Shown here: positions 5,996 through 11,182 of the stretch, in pieces | Numbering within the stretch: the first letter of the stretch is position 1 | Layout of the letters: every line of letters begins with the position of its first letter | From: JBHENN01 sp046262015 | GTDB lineage: Bacteria; Actinomycetota; CADDZG01; WHSQ01 | Direction: 5' to 3' | Length of the DNA: 11,182 bases | Assembly: GCA_046262015.1 (NCBI GenBank) | Contig: JBHENN010000025.1 | Span: forward strand, 1 to 11,182 | The notes under the pieces: generated by a model | What the model saw: only the letters and a program-made list of their open reading frames with translations | Told to the model about the DNA's origin: nothing | Database searches by the model: none | Program-made: the position numbers and the translations under genes

Positions 5996-7999
5996 ATGGC
6001 GCGCCCCACGAAAGCTCAGGCCGCGCGGCGCGCCCGCGACCTGCGTGAGGCGATCGACTATCACGCGTACCGCTACTACGTGCTCGACGATCCCGAGGTC
6101 GCCGACGCGGAGTACGACGCGCTCGTCGGCGAGCTCATGCAGATCGAACGCGAGTTCCCCGACCTCGTCACCCCGGATTCGCCCACGCAGCGGATCGGCG
6201 CGCCGCCCTCCGACCTGTTCGCCCCCGTTCGGCACCGCTCGCGGATGATGTCGCTCGACAACTGCTTCTCGCTCGAAGAGTTGCAGGCGTGGGGAAAGCG
6301 GGTGGAGCGCGCGATCGGGAACGTGGATGCGTTCGTCGTGGAGCTGAAGATGGACGGCATCGCCGTCAACCTGATCTACGAGGACGGCGTGTTCGTCAAA
6401 GGCGCGACGCGCGGCGACGGTCATACCGGCGAAGACATCAGTGGCAACCTCAGGACCGTGCGCGCGGTGCCGCTCAGGCTGCGCGGCGACGCTCCCAAAG
6501 TGATCGAGGTGCGGGGTGAGGTGTACATGGCCACGGCCGACTTCGAGAAGCTGAACGAGCGTCTCGGTGAAGGGGGCGGCAGGACCTTCGCCAATCCGCG
6601 TAACGCGGCGGCCGGCTCACTGCGCCAGAAGGACCCGACGGTCACCGCGGGGCGGAACCTGTCGCTGATCTGCCACGGGATCGGTCACGTCGAAGGCCGT
6701 CGCTTCAGCTCGCACTCCGAGGCGCTGGCGACGATCAGGGCGCTCGGTCTGCGGACGAACCCGGAGAACAAGGTGCTCGCCGACTTGGACGCCGTCTACG
6801 CGTTCTGCACGCGCTGGCAGGAGCACCGGCACGACGTCGCCTACGAGATCGACGGCGTAGTGGTCAAGGTCGACGCGATCGCACAGCAGGAGGAGCTCGG
6901 CTCGACCTCGAAGGCGCCTCGATGGGCGATCGCGTACAAGTTCCCCCCGGAAGAGAGGACCACCCTCCTCGAGGACATCTTCGCCTCCGTGGGCCGGACG
7001 GGTGTCGTGACGCCGTTCGCCGGCCTCGAGACGGTGTTCGTGGGTGGGGTCAACATCACCACGGCCACACTGCACAACGAGGACGAGGTCGCGCGCAAGG
7101 ACGTTCGCCCCGGGGACACCGTCATAGTCCGGCGCGCCGGCGACGTGATCCCCGAGGTCGTCGGGCCGGTCCTCAGCAAGCGTCCGAAGAACGCGCGGCG
7201 TTGGCGGATGCCCAAGAAGTGCCCCTCGTGTGGCCACGAGCTCGTGCGGAATCCGGGTGAGGCCGCGACAAGGTGCCTCAACCTCTACGACTGCCCGGCA
7301 CAGCGCCGGGAACGGCTGTTCCACTTCGCGAGCCGCGGGGGAATGGACATCGAGGGCCTTGGCTACCAGACGATCATCGCCTTGATCGAGCGGGGGCGGC
7401 TGCGCGACGTCGCCGACATCTACTTCTTGAAGCCCGACCAGCTCGCCGAGCTCGAAGGGTTCGGCGAGAAGTCGATCGACAACCTCATACAGGCGATCGA
7501 TCGCTCGCGCACCCGCCCGCTCCCCAACCTCTTGACCGCGCTCGGCATCCCGCACGTGGGGTTCGCCGGCGCGGAGGTGCTGGCGCGGGAGCTCGGCTCG
7601 CTCGAGCGCCTGGAGGGCTGTGCGGTCGAGGAGCTAGAGGCCGTCCCCGGCGTGGGCCCCATCATGGCGGGAGCGATAGCAGGGTTCTTCGCGGAGCCTC
7701 GGAACCGGGAGGTGCTCGACAAGCTGCGCGCCGGAGGGGTCGCGCCGGCGCCCATCGCGCCCCCGCCCGAAGGGCCTCTCAGCGGCAAGACGTTCGTGCT
7801 CACGGGGTCGCTGGCCGGCTTCTCCCGCAGCGAGGCCCAGCGGGCGATCGAGGAGCGCGGCGGCAAGGTGGCCTCGAGCGTGTCCAAGAAGACCGATTTC
7901 GTCGTGGTCGGCGAGGATCCGGGCTCGAAGCACGACAAGGCCGTGGCCCTCGGGGTCCCGATCCTCGACGAGGCGGCCTTCGAGAAGCTCCTGGGATGA
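5996..7999 (+). CDS. ligA: NAD-dependent DNA ligase LigA
   Basis: 667 aa, complete. It seals nicks between Okazaki fragments and in repair, using NAD+ to adenylate its lysine. All domains are visible: Ia NMN-binding domain with YHAYRYYVLDDPEVADAEYD (22-41); adenylation domain with ELKMDGIAVNL (116-126), catalytic K118, then ATRGDGHTGEDIS (137-149) and GEVYM; OB fold with KFPPEE (315-320) and RAGDVIP (380-386); zinc finger cysteines C409, C412, C427 and C433 (C-x2-C-x14-C-x5-C); helix-hairpin-helix region about 450-575; and C-terminal BRCT domain about 594-667 with GKTFVLTG and KTDFVVVG. Before the ATG is GGGGAAGATAG; the GGGGAAG may act as a weak ribosome site, or GAAGAT as a -10 for a leaderless start. 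Position after mnmA is consistent with actinobacterial gene order. No missing residues seen. Confidence 0.98.
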   Translation: MARPTKAQAARRARDLREAIDYHAYRYYVLDDPEVADAEYDALVGELMQIEREFPDLVTPDSPTQRIGAPPSDLFAPVRHRSRMMSLDNCFSLEELQAWGKRVERAIGNVDAFVVELKMDGIAVNLIYEDGVFVKGATRGDGHTGEDISGNLRTVRAVPLRLRGDAPKVIEVRGEVYMATADFEKLNERLGEGGGRTFANPRNAAAGSLRQKDPTVTAGRNLSLICHGIGHVEGRRFSSHSEALATIRALGLRTNPENKVLADLDAVYAFCTRWQEHRHDVAYEIDGVVVKVDAIAQQEELGSTSKAPRWAIAYKFPPEERTTLLEDIFASVGRTGVVTPFAGLETVFVGGVNITTATLHNEDEVARKDVRPGDTVIVRRAGDVIPEVVGPVLSKRPKNARRWRMPKKCPSCGHELVRNPGEAATRCLNLYDCPAQRRERLFHFASRGGMDIEGLGYQTIIALIERGRLRDVADIYFLKPDQLAELEGFGEKSIDNLIQAIDRSRTRPLPNLLTALGIPHVGFAGAEVLARELGSLERLEGCAVEELEAVPGVGPIMAGAIAGFFAEPRNREVLDKLRAGGVAPAPIAPPPEGPLSGKTFVLTGSLAGFSRSEAQRAIEERGGKVASSVSKKTDFVVVGEDPGSKHDKAVALGVPILDEAAFEKLLG

Positions 8000-8031
8000 C
8001 CGGCCCGCAGGTTCTCGTCGGAGCCCCCTGC

Positions 8032-8037
8032 TAACGT
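8032..8037 (+). promoter_or_regulatory. possible leaderless promoter (-10 TAACGT)
   Basis: TAACGT ends 7 nt before the ATG at 8045, so transcription would begin about 1 nt before that codon. No Shine-Dalgarno-like purine run lies in the 45-bp gap after ligA at a useful distance. No clear -35. The gene may also be read through from ligA. Confidence 0.35.
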
Positions 8038-8044
8038 CGGCCCC

Positions 8045-8284
8045 ATGGAGGCTCAGGCGTGGACCGCGATCGTCCTATTGGCCGCAACCCTCATCGGGGC
8101 GCTCTACTACCTCGGCAACCGGATCGACTCGCTGGGGGCGAAGCTCGACTCCCGGATCGACTCGCTCTCCGGCCGGATCGACACCCTGACGCTGCGCGTG
8201 GAGGAGCAGGGGCGACAGCTCGGCTCGCAGATCTACGACGTGGCCGCCAAGCTGGACCGGCACCTGCGCCGCCACGCGGGCTGA
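8045..8284 (+). CDS. small membrane-anchored coiled-coil protein, 79 aa
   Basis: The N-terminus is one hydrophobic helix (AWTAIVLLAATLIGALYYL, about 5-23) with no cleavage site, so a single-pass membrane anchor is likely. The rest (about 25-73) is a predicted coiled coil. RIDSL occurs at 26-30 and 37-41 (11 residues apart) and RIDTL at 44-48 (7 apart), with Leu/Ile/Val at core positions continuing through LRVEEQGRQLGSQIYDVAAKL. It ends in a basic RHLRRH tail. The repeat is visible in DNA too: CCGGATCGACTCGCT at 8119-8133 and 8152-8166, partly again at 8173-8182. No catalytic motif, so a scaffold or oligomerising role is possible. It is the last gene before a strong hairpin, hence the probable end of the ligA transcript. 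I do not recognise a named family; small TM-plus-coiled-coil proteins of this kind are usually uncharacterised. Confidence 0.7.
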   Translation: MEAQAWTAIVLLAATLIGALYYLGNRIDSLGAKLDSRIDSLSGRIDTLTLRVEEQGRQLGSQIYDVAAKLDRHLRRHAG

Positions 8285-8293
8285 GGTCTCCTC

Positions 8294-8309
8294 CGGTGGA
8301 CGACCACCG
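8294..8309 (+). other. small hairpin before the terminator
   Basis: CGGTGG-ACGA-CCACCG forms a perfect 6-bp stem with a 4-nt loop, 10 nt after the stop of the 79-aa gene and 6 nt before the larger hairpin. It is followed by TAAAGA. Probably an accessory part of the termination or 3'-end stabilising region. Confidence 0.45.
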
Positions 8310-8310
8310 T

Positions 8311-8363
8311 AAAGAACCGGCGCAGGGATCGCTCCCTGCGCCGGTCGACACGCTCGGTTCTTT
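8311..8363 (+). terminator. strong hairpin terminator with alternative outer pairing
   Basis: ACCGGCGCAGGGA (8316-8328), loop TCGC, TCCCTGCGCCGGT (8333-8345): a perfect 13-bp, GC-rich stem right after the last gene of the left block. No U-run follows directly, which is common in high-GC actinobacteria; CGGTTCTTTCG comes about 10 nt later. AAAGAACCG (8311-8319) is also exactly complementary to CGGTTCTTT (8355-8363). The first five bases, AAAGA, can extend the structure outside the main stem, while ACCG must choose between partners. Read from the opposite strand the hairpin is equally perfect, so it could stop transcription both ways. Confidence 0.75.
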
Positions 8364-8650
8364 CGATCGCCACGCTTCGCCGGAGGCGCCCAGAGGACCA
8401 AGCTGGGGTGGGGATCTAGGTGAACCGGTTTGGACTCTGCCCGTGGCCCGAACCCTAAGGTGGCCAGAATCCTGAAGCTGTGAGGCTTAGACCACTAGCA
8501 GCCGGTCACCTCGCGAGGTCCGTCGAAACTAGGTAACAAGTCTGGACCACCTCCTTTCTCGCGTGCGGAAATGAAACCACATCCGGCGACCCCTCCCGCG
8601 CACATCGCGGCGAGATCCGCCGACTTTTTCCGGCGTGCCCGGCGCGCCGG
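8364..8650. other. non-coding stretch with palindromes
   Basis: No credible gene on either strand; base composition and scattered TAG/TGA triplets (around 8415-8545) differ from the coding DNA around. Perfect palindromes are ACCTCGCGAGGT (8508-8519) and CCGGCGCGCCGG (8639-8650); AACCGGTT (8423-8430) is a shorter one. GGTCC (8517-8521) can pair with GGACC (8545-8549), and CGCCG (8618-8622) with CGGCG (8631-8635) around an ACTTTTTC loop. I looked for tRNA arms (a GGTTCRA-type T-loop and CCA end), SRP RNA and riboswitch-like cores and saw none. It could be a long upstream control region for the dehydrogenase operon or hold an unrecognised small RNA. Confidence 0.4.
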
Positions 8651-8662
8651 CCCTCGTGCCGA

Positions 8663-8714
8663 CCGGGGCCGTCTAGATTTAGCCCCGGCGTCACCCAACC
8701 GCGACCCGGGAGGA
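8663..8714 (+). promoter_or_regulatory. promoter with inverted repeat around the -10, plus ribosome site, for the SDR operon
   Basis: TAGATT (8674-8679) is a good -10. It sits in the 12-nt centre of a perfect inverted repeat CCGGGGC (8663-8669) / GCCCCGG (8682-8688), so a repressor dyad or hairpin would coincide with the melting region. No strong -35 is visible 16-18 bp upstream. GGGAGGA (8708-8714) is a strong ribosome site 4 nt before the ATG at 8719. The preceding terminator and this promoter make 8719 the start of a new transcription unit. Confidence 0.5.
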
Positions 8715-8718
8715 CCAC

Positions 8719-9648
8719 ATGCCATCGCTCGACGGGAAGGTAGCGATCGTCACCGGCGCAGGCCGGGGGATCGGCAGAGAGCATGCTCTGGCGCTCGCCG
8801 CCTCCGGGGCCAAACTCGTCGTCAACGACCTGGGCGGCTCCGCCGCGGGGGAGGGCCACGACACCACCCCGGCCCAGTCCGTGGCGGACGAGATCGTCGC
8901 CGCCGGCGGCGAGGCAACGGCGAACTACGACAACGTCGCCGACTTCCAGGGCGCGGCCAACATGGTCAAGCAGGCGGTCGGCGATTTCGGACGCCTCGAC
9001 ATCCTCGTGAACAACGCCGGCATCCTGCGGGACCGGATGATCGTGAGCATGACCGAGGACGAGTGGGACGCCGTCATCGCGGTGCACCTCAAGGGCCACT
9101 TCGCTCCGACGCACCATGCCGCCGCCTACTGGCGGGAGCGGTCGAAGGCGGGCGAGCAGATCAAGGGTCGGGTCATCAACACGTCGAGCCCCTCGGGCGT
9201 TTTCGGGAACGTGGGTCAGTCCAACTACGGGGCAGCCAAGGCGGGCATCGCCGCGTTCACGATCATCGCGGCGCAGGAGCTGGGTCGGTACGGCGCGACG
9301 GTCAACTGCCTCGCTCCGAACGCGCGCACCCGCATGACCGAGAACATCTTCGCCGGGATGGACGCGCCGACCGAAGGCTTCGATCCGCTCGATCCGGCCA
9401 ACATCTCGCCCGTGGTCGTGGCGCTGTGCAGCGACGCGGCCCAGGGCATCACCGGCCAGTGCTTCTTCATCTACGGCGGCACGATCAACGTCCTGAGGCC
9501 GTGGGACTCGGGCACCGTGATCAAGAAGGACGACTCGTGGGACCCCGACGAGCTGCTCGGCCGGTTGACGGCCGCGTTCCCCACCGGCATCGCTCCCGAA
9601 GGGATGATGTCGATGCTGGCGAAGGCGGCGGACGGCGGCGGCGCGTGA
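8719..9648 (+). CDS. short-chain dehydrogenase, MFE-2 / 17-beta-HSD4 type (3R-hydroxyacyl-CoA dehydrogenase-like)
   Basis: 309 aa. Classical SDR features: TGAGRGIG nucleotide loop (12-19); D37 in VVNDLGG, which favours NAD+ over NADP+; NNAG (98-101); and catalytic S157, Y170, K174 (TSSPSG, then NYGAAKAG). Several stretches match the dehydrogenase domain of peroxisomal multifunctional enzyme 2: VVNDLGG plus an insert, ANYDNV (68-73), NNAGILRDRM, VHLKGHF (122-128), GNVGQSNY and APNARTRMTE. H123 stands where many SDRs have the fourth catalytic Asn, but human HSD17B4 also has His there as I recall, so this is a family trait. Expected reaction: NAD-dependent oxidation of (3R)-hydroxyacyl-CoA to 3-ketoacyl-CoA. 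A C-terminal extension after about 255 (RPWDSG, DSWDPDELLG) lies where MFE-2 has a linker, but the SCP2 and hydratase domains are absent; the hydratases are the next genes. Steroid or bile-acid-like CoA substrates cannot be excluded. Confidence 0.9.
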   Translation: MPSLDGKVAIVTGAGRGIGREHALALAASGAKLVVNDLGGSAAGEGHDTTPAQSVADEIVAAGGEATANYDNVADFQGAANMVKQAVGDFGRLDILVNNAGILRDRMIVSMTEDEWDAVIAVHLKGHFAPTHHAAAYWRERSKAGEQIKGRVINTSSPSGVFGNVGQSNYGAAKAGIAAFTIIAAQELGRYGATVNCLAPNARTRMTENIFAGMDAPTEGFDPLDPANISPVVVALCSDAAQGITGQCFFIYGGTINVLRPWDSGTVIKKDDSWDPDELLGRLTAAFPTGIAPEGMMSMLAKAADGGGA

Positions 9649-10097
9649 TGGCCTACGAGGAGCTGACCTTCCGCCTGCCCGTCGAGCACGACAAGGTTGC
9701 GGAGTTCGCCAGCGCGGTCGGCGAGGACAACGCGGTCTTCTACGACACCGAGGCGGCGCGGCTGCACGGCCTGCCGGACGTTCTGGCGCCACCGACGTTC
9801 ACGGTCACGCAGATCTTCCACGTTCCGCGCGCCGAGCGAGAGCAGAAGCTGGGGGCGAACCTGGATTACGCGCGGGTGCTCCATGGCGAGCAGGAATTCG
9901 TCTACCCCCGCCTGCCGATCGCCGGCGAGGTCCTCACCGGGCGGATGCGCATCGCCCAGGACTTCACCAAGGAGGGCAAGCGGGGGGGCACGATGCGGTT
10001 CGTCACGTACGAGACGGCTTACACCGACGCGCAGGGCGAGGACGTCCTGACCGCGAACTACACCTTGATCGAGACGAGCAAGGACGCCGCCTCGTGA
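9648..10097 (+). CDS. hotdog-fold hydratase, non-catalytic subunit (MaoC N-terminal-like / HadA-like)
   Basis: 149 aa from ATG at 9648, overlapping the dehydrogenase stop by 1 nt (TGATG); an in-frame GTG lies one codon earlier. The same frame is open far upstream but there it is only a shadow of the dehydrogenase gene. The fold is recognised from the start VEHDKVAEFASAVGEDN (12-28), VLAPPTFTVTQIFH (45-58), VLHGEQEFVYPRLPIAGEVL (77-96) and a final YETAYTDAQGEDVLTANYTLI. This is the FAS1-like/MaoC_dehydrat_N type found in mycobacterial HadA and HadC. The catalytic D-x4-H dyad of MaoC hydratases (GDxNPIH) is replaced here by GEDNAVFYD, so this subunit probably only shapes the substrate tunnel. 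A heterodimer with the next gene product, which has the dyad, is expected by analogy with HadAB. Acyl chain or ring specificity unknown. Confidence 0.85.
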   Translation: MAYEELTFRLPVEHDKVAEFASAVGEDNAVFYDTEAARLHGLPDVLAPPTFTVTQIFHVPRAEREQKLGANLDYARVLHGEQEFVYPRLPIAGEVLTGRMRIAQDFTKEGKRGGTMRFVTYETAYTDAQGEDVLTANYTLIETSKDAAS

Positions 10098-10567
10098 GCG
10101 CGCCTTTCCGCATCTCGCTGACTGAGGTGATGCCCGGCATGGACCTCGGCGAAGCCGTCTTCGGTCCGATCACGCGGGAGGACATCACCCGGTACGCCGA
10201 GGCCTCCGGGGACGACAACCCGATCCACCAGGACGAGGACTACGCCCGCTCCACCGGCGCGCCGACGGTGTTCGCGATGGGGATGCTGCCGGCCGGCTAT
10301 CTCGCCCATGCGGTGTCGGACTGGATCGGGGGGCCGGAGAACCTGCGGCGCTACAAGGTTCGCTTCACGACCCGGGTGTGGCCCGGGGACGAGATCGTGT
10401 GTCGCGGGCGCGTCGTCACCATCGAGGACGCCACGATCACGGCCACGGTTGAAGCGAGCCGTCGGGGGGACGGCCCGGAGGGGCTCGGTCTGCCCGCGGA
10501 GGAGGTCGCCATCGTGGGCGAGATCGAAGCGGAGATCCCGGACTACGACGGACCTGGGAGGGGATAG
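10094..10567 (+). CDS. MaoC-type (R)-specific enoyl-CoA hydratase/dehydratase, catalytic subunit (HadB-like)
   Basis: 157 aa from GTG at 10094, overlapping the previous gene by 4 nt (GTGA). The hydratase-2 motif is YAEASGDDNPIHQDEDYA (34-51), with catalytic D40 and H45, equivalent to D31/H36 of Aeromonas PhaJ. It converts 2-enoyl-CoA to (3R)-hydroxyacyl-CoA, or the reverse. The usual A-H-G-M-L segment after the motif reads A-M-G-M-L (61-65), so His is replaced by Met at 62; the glycine is kept. The C-terminal half, RRYKVRFTTRVWPGDEIVCR, is the standard second strand set. A short acidic tail (EIEAEIPDYDGPGRG) follows. With the preceding non-catalytic hotdog it likely forms one heterodimeric hydratase that supplies the dehydrogenase encoded first in the operon. 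Confidence 0.88.
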   Translation: MSAPFRISLTEVMPGMDLGEAVFGPITREDITRYAEASGDDNPIHQDEDYARSTGAPTVFAMGMLPAGYLAHAVSDWIGGPENLRRYKVRFTTRVWPGDEIVCRGRVVTIEDATITATVEASRRGDGPEGLGLPAEEVAIVGEIEAEIPDYDGPGRG

Positions 10568-11182
10568 TGGCGCTGAACGTGGACCTGATCGGCAAGGAGT
10601 ACTCGAGCTCGACCTACGAGGTGACGGCCGAGGCGATCGAGCGCTTCGCCCGAGCCACGAACGATCTCAACGAGCGGTACCTCACGGGAGATGTGGTCCC
10701 CCCCCCGGTCTTCCCCGTGGTCCCGGCGTTCAACTCGTTCATGGCCGCGGCCACCGATCCCGATCTGGGCGCCGATCTGCTTCGCCTCGTTCACGGCGCC
10801 GAGGAGCACGTGCTGCACAAGCCGATCCGTGTGGGGGACGTGTTGACGGTCACTACCTCGCTCGAGTCGGTCGACCGGAAAGAGACCGGCGAGACCTTCA
10901 CCGTCAAGGCGACCGAGACCGATCCCGCGGGGGAGGTCCTGGCGGAGGTGCGCGGGACCATGTTCATCCGCGGCTCGGCAACCGGGCGTCCCGCCCCTTC
11001 CGCGCAGGCCGATCCCGAGAGGACGTTCGTCTACGAGGAGACCACCAAGGTGGACGAGGACCAGACCCACCGCTACGCGGAGGCGTCGGGGGACCACAAC
11101 CCGATCCACATCGACGAAGCAACCGCGCGGATGGCGGGCCTCCCCGGGATCATCCTGCACGGCATGTGCACGATGGCGATCG
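10567..11182 (+). CDS. double-hotdog MaoC hydratase (C-terminus cut by window edge)
   Basis: Starts with GTG at 10567, sharing a base with the previous TAG, and is open for 205 codons to the window edge. Two hotdog halves are fused. Residues 1-135 are a MaoC_dehydrat_N-type half (VTAEAIERFARATNDLNERY, LHKPIRVGDVLTVTT, AEVRGTMFIRG) without the catalytic dyad. Residues about 154-205 begin a MaoC half with YAEASGDHNPIHIDEATARM, catalytic D176 and H181, and ILHGMCTMAI, so here the HGM is intact (H198-M200). This is the layout of eukaryotic MFE-2 hydratase 2 and of bacterial double-hotdog 2-enoyl-CoA hydratases. It probably needs another 80 or so residues. It repeats the activity of the two preceding genes in one chain, suggesting different substrates or successive steps. 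A run of nine C at 10698-10706 lies inside it. Confidence 0.87.
   Translation, partial: MALNVDLIGKEYSSSTYEVTAEAIERFARATNDLNERYLTGDVVPPPVFPVVPAFNSFMAAATDPDLGADLLRLVHGAEEHVLHKPIRVGDVLTVTTSLESVDRKETGETFTVKATETDPAGEVLAEVRGTMFIRGSATGRPAPSAQADPERTFVYEETTKVDEDQTHRYAEASGDHNPIHIDEATARMAGLPGIILHGMCTMAI

Noticed and set aside
8364..8718. Possible tRNA or other structured RNA
   Set aside because: No T-loop consensus, no cloverleaf arms at proper spacing, no CCA end, and no SRP or riboswitch core that I could recognise.
8571..9647. Plus-strand frame upstream of the hotdog subunit, starting in the non-coding region
   Set aside because: Arg/Gly-rich shadow of the SDR gene in another frame; the real protein begins at 9648.
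8506..9792. Reverse-strand open frame of about 428 codons over the SDR gene
   Set aside because: Antisense shadow with no recognisable domain, crossing the promoter and palindrome region.
1..11182. Insertion sequence, prophage, CRISPR or attachment site
   Set aside because: No transposase, integrase or phage gene, no regularly spaced repeats, and no break in composition beyond the intergenic stretch; gene order is that of ordinary chromosome.

Overview
The window looks like chromosomal core-metabolism DNA from a high-GC member of the Actinomycetota. Three things point there: strongly GC-biased third codon positions, frequent GTG and TTG starts, and the gene order etfB-etfA ... cysteine desulfurase-mnmA ... 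ligA. That is the order I recall for Mycobacterium tuberculosis (fixA/fixB, an iscS-like gene, trmU, ligA), though other genes are inserted there. The species cannot be named from this sequence. I see no mobile element, CRISPR array, rRNA or tRNA.

Layout. (1) 1-502, minus strand: a CoA-pyrophosphatase-type NUDIX hydrolase whose C-terminus is cut by the window edge. It is divergent from the rest across a 53-bp gap. (2) 556-3220, plus: an enoyl-CoA hydratase, then electron-transfer flavoprotein beta and alpha subunits. Together they suggest acyl-CoA beta-oxidation and electron transfer to the quinone pool. A perfect 18-bp palindrome overlaps a -10-like element before etfB. (3) 3231-8284, plus: a 123-aa conserved-looking protein of unknown function, a cysteine desulfurase and the tRNA 2-thiouridylase MnmA (overlapping by 1 nt, a sulfur relay for tRNA wobble uridine), a possible 43-aa small protein, NAD-dependent DNA ligase LigA, and a 79-aa membrane-anchored coiled-coil protein. 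(4) 8285-8718: a non-coding stretch of about 430 bp with a strong hairpin terminator at its left end and several palindromes and a promoter at its right end. (5) 8719-11182, plus: four tightly overlapping genes. These are a short-chain dehydrogenase of the peroxisomal multifunctional enzyme type 2 (MFE-2) class, a non-catalytic hotdog subunit, a catalytic MaoC-type hotdog subunit, and a double-hotdog MaoC hydratase running off the right edge. This reads as a (3R)-hydroxyacyl-CoA hydratase/dehydrogenase module, that is, MFE-2 chemistry on separate polypeptides.

Most of the window is recognisable metabolism, and I did not find a convincing new defence or mobile system. The less ordinary items are the operator-like palindromes on two promoters, the 123-aa unknown protein, the hidden 43-aa frame between mnmA and ligA, several starts that look leaderless, and the coexistence of split and fused hotdog hydratases in one operon.
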